Assembly: GCF_011839805.1 (NCBI RefSeq)
Contig: NZ_VWPY01000023.1
Span: forward strand, 1 to 62,691
Length of the DNA stretch: 62,691 nucleotides
Source of the DNA: Kineococcus rubinsiae
GTDB lineage: Bacteria > Actinomycetota > Actinomycetes > Actinomycetales > Kineococcaceae
Direction of reading: 5' to 3'
In this document: in pieces, positions 54,250 to 62,691 of the stretch
How positions within the stretch are numbered: the stretch's first letter is position 1
How the letters are laid out: each line of letters starts with the position of its first letter
The notes under the pieces: model-generated
What the model was told of the DNA's origin: nothing
What the model saw: the letters and a program-made list of their open reading frames with translations, nothing else
The model's database searches: none
Translations under genes and position numbers: made by a program

Positions 54250-56895
54250 TCAGACCGCGGTGACGGCCGTGTCCGCGCGCCGCACGACGAGGCCGGTGCG
54301 CCGGGCCGAACCCGGGTCGTCCAGGTCGAGGGAGAACCCGCCGTCCTCGACGTCCACCTCGACGGTGTCGCCGTCGCGGACGGTCCCGGACAGCAGCGCC
54401 TTCGCGAGCCGGTCACCGATCTCGCGCTGCACCAGCCGGCGCAGCGGCCGGGCCCCGTAGGCGGGGTCGTAGCCCGTGATCGCGAGCCAGTCCTTGCCCG
54501 CGTCGGTGACCTCCAGCGCGATGCGGCGGTCGGCGAGCCGGGCCGCGAGCCGCTGGACCTGCAGGTCCACGATGCGCGACAGCTCCTGCGTCGACAGCGG
54601 GTCGAACACCACGACGTCGTCGAGGCGGTTGAGGAACTCCGGCTTGAAGTTCGCCCGCACCGCGCTCATCACGGCGTCGCGCTTGGTCTCCTGCGACAGC
54701 TCCGGGTCCACCAGGAACTGCGAGCCCAGGTTCGAGGTGAGCACCAGGATGACGTTGCGGAAGTCCACCGTGCGGCCCTGGCCGTCGGTCAGGCGACCGT
54801 CGTCGAGGACCTGCAGGAGGATGTCGAACACCTCCGGGTGGGCCTTCTCCACCTCGTCGAGCAGCACGACCGAGTAGGGGCGGCGCCGGACGGCCTCGGT
54901 GAGCTGACCGCCCTCCTCGTAGCCGACGTAGCCCGGAGGGGCCCCGACGAGGCGGGCCACCGCGTGCTTCTCCGCGTACTCGCTCATGTCGATGCGGACC
55001 ATGGCCCGCTCGTCGTCGAAGAGGAAGTCCGCCAGCGCCTTCGCGAGCTCCGTCTTACCCACCCCGGTGGGGCCGAGGAACAGGAACGAGCCGGTCGGGC
55101 GGTCGGGGTCGTTGACCCCGGCCCGGCTGCGGCGCACCGCGTCCGAGACGGCGCCGACGGCCTCGGCCTGGCCGATGAGGCGGCTGCCCAGGAACTCCTC
55201 CATGCGCAGCAGCTTCGCGGTCTCGCCCTCCAGGAGGCGGCCGGCGGGGATGCCCGTCCAGCCCGCGATCACCTCGGCGATGTCGTCGGGACCCACCTCG
55301 TCGGCCACCATCGGCGGCTGCGAGATCCCGGAACCCTCCGCCTGCTGGGCGGCGGCCAGGTCGGCCTCCAGGCCGGGGATGCGGCCGTAGAGGATCTCGC
55401 TGGCGCCCGCGAGGTCACCCTCGCGCTGCAGCCGCTCGGCCTGCGAGCGCAGCTCGTCGACGGTCTTCTTCAGGTCGCCGACCCGGTTCAGGCCCGCCTT
55501 CTCCTGCTCCCACCGGGCGTTCAGCGCGGTCAGCTGCTCCTGCTTGTCGGCCAGCTGCGCGCGCAGCGCACCGAGCCGCTCGCGGGAAGCGACGTCGTCC
55601 TCCTTGGACAGCGCCAGCTGCTCCATCTTCAGCCGGTCGACGGCGCGGCGGAGCTCGTCGATCTCGATGGGCGAGGAGTCGATCTCCATGCGCAGCCGGG
55701 ACGCGGCCTCGTCGACGAGGTCGATCGCCTTGTCGGGCAGCTGCCGGCCGGAGATGTAGCGGTCGGACAGCGTCGCGGCGGCGACCAGGGCGGCGTCGGA
55801 GATCGACACCTTGTGGTGCGCCTCGTAGCGCTCGCGCAGGCCGCGGAGGATGCCGATGGTGTCGGGCACGCTCGGCTCGCCGACGAACACCTGCTGGAAG
55901 CGGCGCTCCAGCGCGGGGTCCTTCTCGATGCGCTCGCGGTACTCGTCCAGCGTGGTCGCGCCGACGAGGCGCAGCTGACCGCGCGCGAGCATGGGCTTGA
56001 GCATGTTGCCCGCGTCCATGGAACCCTCGGCCGCACCCGCGCCGACGACGGTGTGCAGCTCGTCGATGAAGGTGACGACCTGCCCCTCGGAGTTCTGGAT
56101 CTCGGTCAGGACGGCCTTCAGCCGCTCCTCGAACTCCCCGCGGTACTTCGCGCCCGCGACCATCGAGGCGAGGTCCAGGGAGATGAGGCGCTTGCCGCGC
56201 AGGGACTCCGGGACGTCACCCGCGACGATGCGCTGGGCCAGGCCCTCGACGACGGCGGTCTTGCCGACGCCGGGCTCGCCGATGAGGACGGGGTTGTTCT
56301 TGGTGCGGCGGCTCAGCACCTGCACGACGCGGCGGATCTCGGCGTCGCGGCCGATGACCGGGTCGAGGCGGCCCTGGCGGGCCTGCTCCGTGAGGTCGAC
56401 GCCGTACTTCTCCAGCGACTTGTAGGTGCCCTCCGGGTCGGGCGAGGTGACCTTCGCGCCGCCGCGCACGGCGGGCAGGGCGTCGAGCAGCGCGTCGCGG
56501 GTCGCGCCGACGGCGCGCAGCGCCTCACCGGCGGCGGACGTCGAGGCGGCCGCACCCAGCATCAGGTGCTCGGTCGAGACGTAGGCGTCGTCGAGCCCGC
56601 GCGCCTCGTCGCCCGCGGCCTGCATGAGCGCCACGGCGGGGCGGGAGAGCTGCGGCTGGCTCACCGAGGAGCCGGACGCGCTGGGCAGCGACGCGAGCGC
56701 GCCCCGGACGCGGGTGGCGACCGTGGCGCGGTCGGCGCCGACGGCGTCGAGCAGGTGACCCGCGACGCCGTTGTCCTGCTCGAGCAGGGCGGCCAGCACG
56801 TGCAGGGGCTCGACCTGCGCGTGGCCCCCGGTGGTGGCGCGCCCGACGGCGTCGGCGAGGGCCTCCTGGGCGCGGGTGGTGAGCTTCAGGTCCAC
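54250..56895 (-). CDS. clpB: ClpB disaggregase
   Basis: The 881-residue AAA+ ATPase starts at GTG 56895, with GGAGG five bases upstream; a longer start at 56970 would swallow the HAIR operator. Domains: Clp N domain (1-145), AAA-1 with Walker [11 protein letters not shown], a coiled-coil middle domain (about 400-520), AAA-2 with [10 protein letters not shown], and C-terminal D2-small domain. With DnaK it pulls apart aggregated proteins after heat stress. Regulation by HspR is likely through the HAIR element at 56949. Confidence 0.97.
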   Translation of the reverse strand: MDLKLTTRAQEALADAVGRATTGGHAQVEPLHVLAALLEQDNGVAGHLLDAVGADRATVATRVRGALASLPSASGSSVSQPQLSRPAVALMQAAGDEARGLDDAYVSTEHLMLGAAASTSAAGEALRAVGATRDALLDALPAVRGGAKVTSPDPEGTYKSLEKYGVDLTEQARQGRLDPVIGRDAEIRRVVQVLSRRTKNNPVLIGEPGVGKTAVVEGLAQRIVAGDVPESLRGKRLISLDLASMVAGAKYRGEFEERLKAVLTEIQNSEGQVVTFIDELHTVVGAGAAEGSMDAGNMLKPMLARGQLRLVGATTLDEYRERIEKDPALERRFQQVFVGEPSVPDTIGILRGLRERYEAHHKVSISDAALVAAATLSDRYISGRQLPDKAIDLVDEAASRLRMEIDSSPIEIDELRRAVDRLKMEQLALSKEDDVASRERLGALRAQLADKQEQLTALNARWEQEKAGLNRVGDLKKTVDELRSQAERLQREGDLAGASEILYGRIPGLEADLAAAQQAEGSGISQPPMVADEVGPDDIAEVIAGWTGIPAGRLLEGETAKLLRMEEFLGSRLIGQAEAVGAVSDAVRRSRAGVNDPDRPTGSFLFLGPTGVGKTELAKALADFLFDDERAMVRIDMSEYAEKHAVARLVGAPPGYVGYEEGGQLTEAVRRRPYSVVLLDEVEKAHPEVFDILLQVLDDGRLTDGQGRTVDFRNVILVLTSNLGSQFLVDPELSQETKRDAVMSAVRANFKPEFLNRLDDVVVFDPLSTQELSRIVDLQVQRLAARLADRRIALEVTDAGKDWLAITGYDPAYGARPLRRLVQREIGDRLAKALLSGTVRDGDTVEVDVEDGGFSLDLDDPGSARRTGLVVRRADTAVTAV

Positions 56896-56948
56896 AGGTA
56901 CCTCCAGGACGAACGGGGTGGACGACGACACCGGGGTCAACGATGCCA

Positions 56949-56973
56949 GAGTTGAGCTTGTTCCGCTCAACTC
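56949..56973. promoter_or_regulatory. HAIR (HspR-associated inverted repeat) before clpB
   Basis: GAGTTGAGC-TTGTTCC-GCTCAACTC is a perfect 9-7-9 dyad, very like the HAIR consensus CTTGAGT-N7-ACTCAAG that HspR binds in Streptomyces and mycobacteria. It lies 54 bp upstream of the clpB start. HspR would repress clpB under normal conditions. The hspR gene is not in the window. Confidence 0.9.
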
Positions 56974-57113
56974 GGGTGGCGACCCGTCGGCGCCGACCCC
57001 CGAAGAGGGGCCGGACGAGTCGACGGGAACCCCTGCCGGCGCCCGGCGGGCCGTCCTACCGTCGGTCCGCGCGACCGCCCGGCGCGCACCCCTGCCGCCT
57101 CCCGGAGCCCGCG

Positions 57114-57944
57114 GTGACCGTTCCCACGACCTCGACCACGCTCGTCCCCACCCGCCTGGGCCGCCTGGCCGTCCGCACCGTGGGCGAGGGCCCCACGGCG
57201 GTCCTCTGGCCCAGCATGTTCGTCGACTCGCGCAGCTACGACCGCGTCGCCGAGGGCCTCGCCGCCGCCCGGCGCCTGGTCCTCGTCGACGGCCCCGGCT
57301 GGGGTGCGAGCGACCCGCTGCTGCGGACCACGACCATCGCCGAGTGCGCCCTCGCGGCGCAGGACCTCCTCGACGGCCTGGGCGAGACCGGGCCCGTGGA
57401 CTGGGTCGGCAACGCCTGGGGCGGGCACGTCGGGTACCGGATCGCGGGGACGAGCCCGGGCCGGCTGCGCAGCCTGGTCGCGGCGAGCTCGCCGACCTTC
57501 CCGCTGCCGGCCGGACGCCGGCGGCAGCTGGCCGTCCTCGCGCACGTCGTGCAGCGCACCGGGATCGCCGGGCCGCTGCGCGGGATGGTCGCGCAGGCGC
57601 AGCTGACCGACGCGAGCCGCGCCGCCGACCCCGGGGCGGTTGCCGTCCTCACCGGCAGCCTCGCCGCGGCGGACCGGCGCAGCCAGGCCGCGAGCCTGCG
57701 TTCGTTCATCGTGGCCCGCACCGACCTGGGTGCCGAGCTCGCCCGCGCCCGGGTGCCCGTGCTGCTCCTGGCGGGCGACGACCGCGGGGACCTGAGCCCC
57801 GAGCAGGCCCGCGCGGCGGCGGCCACCTGCCGCGACGCCAGGGTGGTCGTGGTCCCCGGCGCGCGCACGCTGATCCCGGTGGAGCGCCCGGACGGGTTCA
57901 CGGCCGCCGTGCTCGCGTTCTGGGCGGGACTGCCCACCGGGTGA
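57114..57944 (+). CDS. Alpha/beta-hydrolase-fold protein lacking catalytic Ser and His
   Basis: The 276-residue protein starts at GTG 57114. The fold is clear ([30 protein letters not shown]), but the nucleophile elbow reads [10 protein letters not shown], with Ala101 in place of Ser, and the histidine position reads [12 protein letters not shown], with Thr252 in place of His when aligned to the usual GAGHxxPxERP. It is therefore probably not a normal esterase and may bind a ligand or partner. Its end overlaps the aztB gene by 47 bp. It is divergent from clpB. Confidence 0.85.
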   Translation: MTVPTTSTTLVPTRLGRLAVRTVGEGPTAVLWPSMFVDSRSYDRVAEGLAAARRLVLVDGPGWGASDPLLRTTTIAECALAAQDLLDGLGETGPVDWVGNAWGGHVGYRIAGTSPGRLRSLVAASSPTFPLPAGRRRQLAVLAHVVQRTGIAGPLRGMVAQAQLTDASRAADPGAVAVLTGSLAAADRRSQAASLRSFIVARTDLGAELARARVPVLLLAGDDRGDLSPEQARAAAATCRDARVVVVPGARTLIPVERPDGFTAAVLAFWAGLPTG

Positions 57945-58758
57945 GGGCGCGCCACCCCGACGCGAGCACCGCGACGAGGAAGATCGCCAGGGCCAGCAGC
58001 ACGATCGTCCCGCCCGGCGGCGTCCCGAGCCGGTAGCTCGCCACGACCCCGCCGGTGCCGGCGACGAGGCCCACGGCGCACGCCGTGACCTGCACGGCCG
58101 CGAAGCTCGTGCAGGTGCGCTGCGCCGCGGCGACGGGCACCACCACGAGGGCGCTGACGAGCAGCAGCCCGACGGTCCGCATCGAGAGCACGACGGTGAC
58201 CGCGGTGAGCACCGCGAGGCCCGCGGTCAGCGCCCGGGCGGGCAGGCCGACGGCGCGGGCGTGCTCCTCGTCGCTGGAGACGGCGAAGAACCACGGGCGC
58301 AGGAGCAGGACCGCGACCAGCAGCACCAGGGCCAGCGCGCCGAACGTGCGCACGTCGGCGGGGCTGGTCGTGGTGAGGGCGCCGAACAGGTAGCTCTCGA
58401 GGTTCGCGGGGCTCCCGGGTGGGGCTGCGCTCATCAGCACGACACCGCCCGCGATCCCGCCGTAGGAGATGACGGCGAGGGCCACGTCGCCGCCGGTGCG
58501 GCCGCGGGCTCTGACGGCCTCGACCGCGAGCGCCGCCGCGACGGCCGCGACGAGGGCGGTCCAGACGGGGGCGGAACCGGTCAGCACGCCCGCGGCGACC
58601 CCCGTGAGGGCGACGTGGCCGAGGCCGTCGCCGATGAGGGAGAGGCCGCGCTGGACGACGAAGGCCCCGACCAGCGGTGCGGCGACCCCGACGAGCGCGG
58701 CCGCCAGCAGGGCGCGGCGCATGAAGTCGTAGCTCCACAGCTCGAGCAGCTCCGTCAC
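57898..58758 (-). CDS. aztB: Zinc ABC transporter permease (AztB/ZnuB-like)
   Basis: The 286-residue inner-membrane protein starts at GTG 58758, overlapping the ATPase stop by 4 bp. It has about eight helices and the ABC-3 motif QRGLSLIGDGLGHVALTGVAAG. It moves zinc delivered by AztC. Naming as AztB rather than ZnuB rests on the neighbouring aztC and aztD genes. The open frame upstream is shadow to the ATPase. Confidence 0.9.
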   Translation of the reverse strand: MTELLELWSYDFMRRALLAAALVGVAAPLVGAFVVQRGLSLIGDGLGHVALTGVAAGVLTGSAPVWTALVAAVAAALAVEAVRARGRTGGDVALAVISYGGIAGGVVLMSAAPPGSPANLESYLFGALTTTSPADVRTFGALALVLLVAVLLLRPWFFAVSSDEEHARAVGLPARALTAGLAVLTAVTVVLSMRTVGLLLVSALVVVPVAAAQRTCTSFAAVQVTACAVGLVAGTGGVVASYRLGTPPGGTIVLLALAIFLVAVLASGWRALTRWAVPPRTRARRP

Positions 58759-59474
58759 CGCCCCGCCACCGCGCCCTCGGTCGCGCGGACCCGCCCGTCC
58801 CGGACCTCGACGCGCCGGGTCACGAGGTCGCCGAGGGCCCCGGGGTCGTGGGTGACCACGACGAGGCCCACGCCCTGGTCGCGCAGCCGCCGCAGGACGG
58901 CGCCGACGACGCGCTGGTTGGCCTCGTCGACCCCGGCGGTGGGCTCGTCCAGGAGCAGCAGCCGCGGCTCGGACGCCAGCGCCCGGGCGAGCAGGACGCG
59001 ACGCTGCTGCCCGCCGGAGAGCCGGGCCACCGCGTGGTGCGCCCGGTCCGCGAGGCCGACGGTCCGCAGCGCTGCGAGCACCGCGGCGCGGTCGCCGCGG
59101 CGCGCGGCGGGCGCCCACCGCCGCAGGGGCCCCGTCAGGGGCAGCCGCCCGACGGCGACCACCTCGGCCGCGGTCGCCGGCACGGAGGCGAGCACGGAGT
59201 GGCGCTGCGGGACGAGGGCCACCCGCGCCGTGCGCCGCAGCACCTCCCCCTCGACGACGTCGGCGAGCCCGAGCGCCGCGCGCACGAGGGTGGTCTTGCC
59301 GGCGCCGTTCGGCCCGGTGACCGCGAGGCACTCCCCGGCCCGCACGACGAGGTCGACGTCGCGCAGCAGCGGCACCCGGTCGTGACCCAGGGCCGCCGAG
59401 CGGAGCTCCAGCAGGAGCTCGGGGGCCTCCGGGGCCTGGAGACGCGGCGGAGGTGCGGGTCGGGTGAGCGGCAT
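58755..59474 (-). CDS. aztA: Zinc ABC transporter ATPase (AztA/ZnuC-like)
   Basis: The 239-residue ATPase has Walker A GPNGAGKTTL, signature RLSGGQQRRVLLA, Walker B LLLLDEPTAGVD and switch His VTHDPGA. It powers AztB. Start ATG 59474; a Zur-like site lies 14 bp upstream. Its operon is aztA-aztB and is divergent from aztD-aztC, giving a split zinc-import locus. Confidence 0.9.
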   Translation of the reverse strand: MPLTRPAPPPRLQAPEAPELLLELRSAALGHDRVPLLRDVDLVVRAGECLAVTGPNGAGKTTLVRAALGLADVVEGEVLRRTARVALVPQRHSVLASVPATAAEVVAVGRLPLTGPLRRWAPAARRGDRAAVLAALRTVGLADRAHHAVARLSGGQQRRVLLARALASEPRLLLLDEPTAGVDEANQRVVGAVLRRLRDQGVGLVVVTHDPGALGDLVTRRVEVRDGRVRATEGAVAGR

Positions 59475-59487
59475 GGCGCGACCTTAT

Positions 59488-59502
59488 CGGTAATGGTTCT
59501 CA
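59488..59502. promoter_or_regulatory. Candidate Zur box in the azt divergent promoter
   Basis: CGGTAATGGTTCTCA agrees at about 10 of 15 positions with the Zur consensus TGAAAATGATTTTCA, with the central AATG and TT kept. It lies 14 bp from aztA and 73 bp from aztD. Zinc repression of both arms would fit. Match is imperfect. Confidence 0.5.
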
Positions 59503-59574
59503 TCACTGCTACGGTCGGCGCCACCCCCGACCGCGGCCCACCGCCGCGGCCGCCGACACCACCGAAGGGTTCCC

Positions 59575-60882
59575 GTGCACCTCGCCTCCCGCACCCGCCG
59601 TCCGCTCGCCCTCGCCGCGACCCTGCCGCTCGCCCTGCTGACGGCCTGCTCGACGACCGGGGACACCGCCGCGCCCACCAGCGCCCCGTCCTCGAGCGCC
59701 CCGTCCTCGACCACCGCGGCCGACGGCGCGACGGTCGAGACCGGCGCCACCGAGGCGGCGGCCGCGTCGCCCCGGCTCGCCATCAGCTACGACGGCGGCG
59801 TCCAGGTCCTCGACGCGACGACGCTGGAGGTGCTGGCCGACGAGGAGTTCGAGGGCTTCACCCGCCTGAACCCCGCCGGCGACGGGCGGCACTTCCTGGT
59901 CTCCGGGAAGGGGGGTTTCCACGTCCTGGACGGGGGCTCCTGGGAGCAGCCGCACGGCGACCACTCCCACTACTACACCGCCGAACCCCGGGCCACGGGC
60001 ACGGTGTTCGCCGCAGAGGAACCCGGACACGTCGTGACCCACGCCGGGCGCACCACGCTGTTCGACGACGGCACCGGGAACGTCGTCGGGTTCGACAGCA
60101 CCGACCTCGAGGACGACGCCCGCACCATGCGCACGTACACCACCCCCGCCGCGCACCACGGCGTCGCGGTGGAGCTCCAGGACGGCCGCATGGTCGTCTC
60201 CGAGGGCACCGTCGACGCCCGCACGGGGATCCGCGTGCTGGACGCGCAGAACGCCGAGATTGCCCGGAACGACACCTGCCCCAGCGTCCACGGCGAGACC
60301 GTCGCCGCCGACGAGGCCGTCGTCATCGGCTGCACCGACGGGGTCCTGGTCTACCGGGACGGCGTCATCACCAAGGTCGCGAGCCCGGACGCCTACGGCC
60401 GCGTCGGGAACCAGTTCGGGACCGAGGAGTCCCCGATCGTCCTGGGCGACTACAAGACCGACCCCGACGCCGAGGTGGAGCTCACCACCCGCGTCTCGCT
60501 CATCGACACCACCACCGCGCAGCTGCGCCTCGTCGACCTGCCGTCGTCGTACTGGTACCGCTCCCTCGGGCGCGGGGAGGACGGCGAGGGCGTCGTCCTC
60601 GGCACCGACGGTGCCCTGCACGTCATCGACACCGCCGCCGGGTCCGTGACGCGGTCGGTCCCGGTCATCGCGCCCTGGGAGGTCCAGGAGGACTGGCAGT
60701 CCCCCCAGCCGCAGGTGTTCACGATGGACGGCACCGCGTACATCACCGACCCCGCGGCGAAGGCCGTGCACGCCGTCGACATCGAGACCGGCGAGGTGTT
60801 CGAGAGCGCCGACCTGACGGTCGTCCCGAACGAGCTCACGGGCGTCCCGGGCGAGGTCGACGACTCCGCCGCCGGCGCGTGA
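59575..60882 (+). CDS. aztD: Zinc metallochaperone AztD-like lipoprotein (beta-propeller)
   Basis: The 435-residue exported lipoprotein has a signal with lipobox LLTACST, a Ser/Thr linker (residues 27-60), and a beta-propeller made of blades with repeated D-x-A/V strand patterns (LAISYDGGVQVLDATTLEVL; HVIDTAAGSVTRSVPV; VHAVDIETGEVFESADL). The His-rich HGDHSHYY segment suits zinc binding. In Paracoccus, AztD chaperones zinc to AztC. Start GTG 59575. It overlaps aztC by 4 bp. Confidence 0.88.
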   Translation: MHLASRTRRPLALAATLPLALLTACSTTGDTAAPTSAPSSSAPSSTTAADGATVETGATEAAAASPRLAISYDGGVQVLDATTLEVLADEEFEGFTRLNPAGDGRHFLVSGKGGFHVLDGGSWEQPHGDHSHYYTAEPRATGTVFAAEEPGHVVTHAGRTTLFDDGTGNVVGFDSTDLEDDARTMRTYTTPAAHHGVAVELQDGRMVVSEGTVDARTGIRVLDAQNAEIARNDTCPSVHGETVAADEAVVIGCTDGVLVYRDGVITKVASPDAYGRVGNQFGTEESPIVLGDYKTDPDAEVELTTRVSLIDTTTAQLRLVDLPSSYWYRSLGRGEDGEGVVLGTDGALHVIDTAAGSVTRSVPVIAPWEVQEDWQSPQPQVFTMDGTAYITDPAAKAVHAVDIETGEVFESADLTVVPNELTGVPGEVDDSAAGA

Positions 60883-61748
60883 ACCCCCTCCCGCGCAAGC
60901 TGTTCGCCACCGCCCTGCTGGCGGCCGCCACCACCCTCGCGGCGTGCGGGGGTGGCGCGGCGGCGCAGGAGGACCGCGCGGGGATCAGCGTCGTGACGTC
61001 GAGCTACCCCCTGGAGTTCGTGGCCGCCGCGGTCGCGGGCGGGCGCGCGCAGGTTGCGAACCTGACGCCGCCCGGCGCCGACACCCACGGCCTGGAGCTC
61101 TCGCCGCAGCAGGTCGGGAGCCTCGGCGAAGCCGACCTCGTCGTGCACCTGTCGGGCTTGCAGCCCGCCGTCGACGCGGCCCTGGACCAGCAGGCCCCCG
61201 CGCACGTCGTGGACGCGGCGCCGCTGGCGGACCTGCGGGGCGACCCGCACTTCTGGCTGGACCCGCGGCGGATGGCCGACCTCGGCCACGACGTCGCCGC
61301 CGGGCTCACGGAGGTGGACCCGGCGGGCGCGGCGGAGTACGACGCGGCCGCCGGACGACTGGAGGACAGCCTCACCGCGCTGGACACCGAGTTCACCCAG
61401 GCGCTGGAACCCTGCCGCGGTGCGACCCTCGTCACCTCCCACGAGGCCTTCGGCTACCTCGCCGCCCGGTACGGGTTGCAGCAGGTGGGGATCGCCGGCA
61501 TCGACCCGCACGTCGAGCCCACCCCGGCCCGGGTGCGCGACGTCGTGGACGCCGTGCGCGGCCGGGGGGTGCGCACCGTGTTCTTCGAGGCCACCACGAG
61601 CCCGGCCGTCGCCGAGACGTTCGCCGACGACCTGGGCGCGGGAACGTCCGTGCTCCACCCGGTCGAGCGCGTCGGGACGGGCCAGGACTACCCCGGGCTC
61701 CTGCACGAGAACCTCGAGGCCCTGCGCACGGGCCTCACCTGCGGCTGA
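60879..61748 (+). CDS. aztC: Zinc-binding lipoprotein of the ABC importer (AztC-like)
   Basis: The 289-residue solute-binding protein starts at GTG 60879, overlapping aztD. It has lipobox LAACGGG and cluster A-I metal ligands: PPGADTHGLELS (His), DPHFWLDP (His), SHEAFGYLAARYG (His) and FFEATTSP (Glu). It lacks the long His-rich loop of ZnuA, as in AztC. It receives zinc from AztD and passes it to AztB. Confidence 0.92.
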   Translation: MNPLPRKLFATALLAAATTLAACGGGAAAQEDRAGISVVTSSYPLEFVAAAVAGGRAQVANLTPPGADTHGLELSPQQVGSLGEADLVVHLSGLQPAVDAALDQQAPAHVVDAAPLADLRGDPHFWLDPRRMADLGHDVAAGLTEVDPAGAAEYDAAAGRLEDSLTALDTEFTQALEPCRGATLVTSHEAFGYLAARYGLQQVGIAGIDPHVEPTPARVRDVVDAVRGRGVRTVFFEATTSPAVAETFADDLGAGTSVLHPVERVGTGQDYPGLLHENLEALRTGLTCG

Positions 61749-61767
61749 CGCCCGACCTGTGGGTGAG

Positions 61768-61810
61768 CCCGCCGTGATCATGCAGGGATTACCCGCATGA
61801 TCACGGCGGG
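61768..61810. terminator. GTGATCATGC-type hairpin, second copy
   Basis: CCCGCCGTGATCATGC (61768-61783) pairs with 61795-61810, plus two inner pairs across one mismatch. It separates aztC from the convergent YhgE-like gene. It shares the GTGATCATGCAGG core with the hairpin at 32993. Confidence 0.85.
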
Positions 61811-61816
61811 GTGGGG

Positions 61817-62691
61817 TCAGAGGGTCAGGCTCGGGTGGAGCTTCGCGACCGACCAGGTCCGGCGGCGGTGGCAGGCGACGAGCGTGACGCCGATGGCCAG
61901 CAGCCCGAACACCACCAGGGCCCCGACGTCGCTCCACACCTGCGCCGTCGCGCCCTCGGCGATGAGGCGCCGCAGCCCCTGCACGCCGTAGGTGAGCGGC
62001 AGGAACGGGCTGAGGGCCTCGAAGAGCGGGCCCGCCGTCGCGACCGGGTAGGTGCCGCCGGCCGAGGCCAGCTGGAGCATGAGCAGGACCAGCGCGACGA
62101 GGCGGCCGATGCCGCCCAGCAGGGCGTTGAAGCACTGGTGGATGCTCGTGAACACGACGGCGACGAGCATCGCGAACCCGATCGTGGCCCAGGTGCTCGC
62201 GGAGCTGAGGCCGAGGAACAGGTGCAGGCACGCGAACAGCGCCCCGGCCTGCACGACGCCGAACGCCGCGCCCGGCAGCCAGCCCGACAGCGCCGCGCGC
62301 CAGGAGCTCGCGGTCGTCGCCAGCGCCCGCGGGGACACGGCCCGCAGCACCATGTACGTGATCATCCCGCCGATCCACAGCGACAGGCAGATGAAGTACG
62401 GCGCCAGCCCCTCGCCGTAGGCGCTCACGGCGTTGGCCCGCGTGAAGGTCGACTGCACCGGCGCGGCCGCGACCTGCGAGCGCTGGGCGCGGTCGGCGTC
62501 GGAGTAGGTCGGGACGGCGTCGGCGCCGGTGCGCAGCCCGTCGGCGAGCCGGGTGCTGCCGTCGGCCAGCTGGGCGGTGCCGTCGGCGAGCTGCGAGGCG
62601 CCGTCGCGGGCGCTGCCCGCCCCCGCGGCGAGCTGCTGCGCCCCGGTGTCGACCGCGTCGGCACCGCCGGCCAGGGTCGCCGCCCCGGACG
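61817..62691 (-). CDS. YhgE/Pip-family membrane protein, C-terminal part (runs off window)
   Basis: The minus-strand frame is open from the window edge to a stop at 61817, so 291 C-terminal residues are seen and the N-terminus is missing. First comes a coiled Gln/Leu/Ala/Asp-Gly repeat region (GASQLADGTAQLADGSTRLADG) typical of YhgE/Pip, then about six membrane helices with YFICLSLWIGGMITYMVL and PFLPLTYGVQGLRRLIAEG. Relatives are ABC-2-like permeases or phage-infection receptors. Substrate unknown. The first two bases at the edge are a partial codon. Confidence 0.85.
   Translation of the reverse strand, partial: SGAATLAGGADAVDTGAQQLAAGAGSARDGASQLADGTAQLADGSTRLADGLRTGADAVPTYSDADRAQRSQVAAAPVQSTFTRANAVSAYGEGLAPYFICLSLWIGGMITYMVLRAVSPRALATTASSWRAALSGWLPGAAFGVVQAGALFACLHLFLGLSSASTWATIGFAMLVAVVFTSIHQCFNALLGGIGRLVALVLLMLQLASAGGTYPVATAGPLFEALSPFLPLTYGVQGLRRLIAEGATAQVWSDVGALVVFGLLAIGVTLVACHRRRTWSVAKLHPSLTL

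Overview
This window is chromosomal DNA from a very high-GC actinobacterium. Most starts are GTG, stops are almost always TGA, and many neighbouring genes overlap as GTGA or ATGA. Actinobacterial signatures are present: an Rpf resuscitation factor under a c-di-AMP (ydaO-type) riboswitch, a DUF222/HNH nuclease behind an actinobacterial SOS box, clpB behind a HAIR (HspR) element, a saccharopine-dehydrogenase-like enoyl reductase, and SufS/SufU without a nearby SufE. A Kineococcus-like member of the Kineosporiaceae would fit, but that genus call is inference only. I see no rRNA, tRNA, CRISPR array, phage or IS element. The right edge cuts a YhgE/Pip-type membrane protein.

Layout. 0-5 kb: a secreted Gly-Ala-Pro repeat protein divergent from an OmpR-type two-component pair, then deoC, a NagD-type HAD phosphatase and a TPR protein. 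5-11 kb: a LysR regulator divergent from a cupin and an esterase, a zincin, the cstA/ybdD carbon-starvation pair and a nitrilase-family amidohydrolase. 11-21 kb: an acyl-CoA-reductase/HAD fusion with a PlsC acyltransferase, the riboswitch and rpf, a secreted M6 protease, a DUF892 protein, a stress-type SDR and a Gfo/Idh/MocA dehydrogenase. 21-31 kb (all minus strand): TrmH, an APC permease, a NatAB-like exporter, a molybdate operon (regulator-modA-modB-modC), azlCD (azlC broken by an in-frame TGA) and an ankyrin protein. 31-43 kb: a sugar isomerase/dehydrogenase pair behind a LacI-type palindrome, two DedA proteins around a thioesterase, an RlmA-type methyltransferase, a LemA-like protein, pyrE, xth, sufS-sufU-DUF1684 and the enoyl reductase. 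42-54 kb: a divergent SDR/HTH-regulator pair, each with a single-base frameshift, then a zinc alcohol dehydrogenase operon, a flavin reductase, the SOS-linked DUF222 nuclease, AAC(3)-like and APH-like enzymes, an AraC/DUF2000 pair and an enolase-superfamily enzyme. 54-62.7 kb: clpB, an alpha/beta-hydrolase lacking its nucleophile and histidine, and a complete zinc importer (aztA, aztB, aztC, aztD) in two divergent arms.

Genes that work together: the sensor kinase and response regulator probably control the repeat protein and themselves, through 11-bp-spaced repeats between the divergent genes. The MerR/TOBE regulator probably senses molybdate for modABC, with two CCGCA-NN-TGCGG palindromes over its promoter. 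AztC and AztD deliver zinc to AztB/AztA under a probable Zur box. SufS passes sulfur to SufU for Fe-S assembly. Many promoters look leaderless, with a TAnnnT -10 box 5-8 nt before the start codon. Strong hairpins sit between convergent genes, and two terminator sequence families recur.
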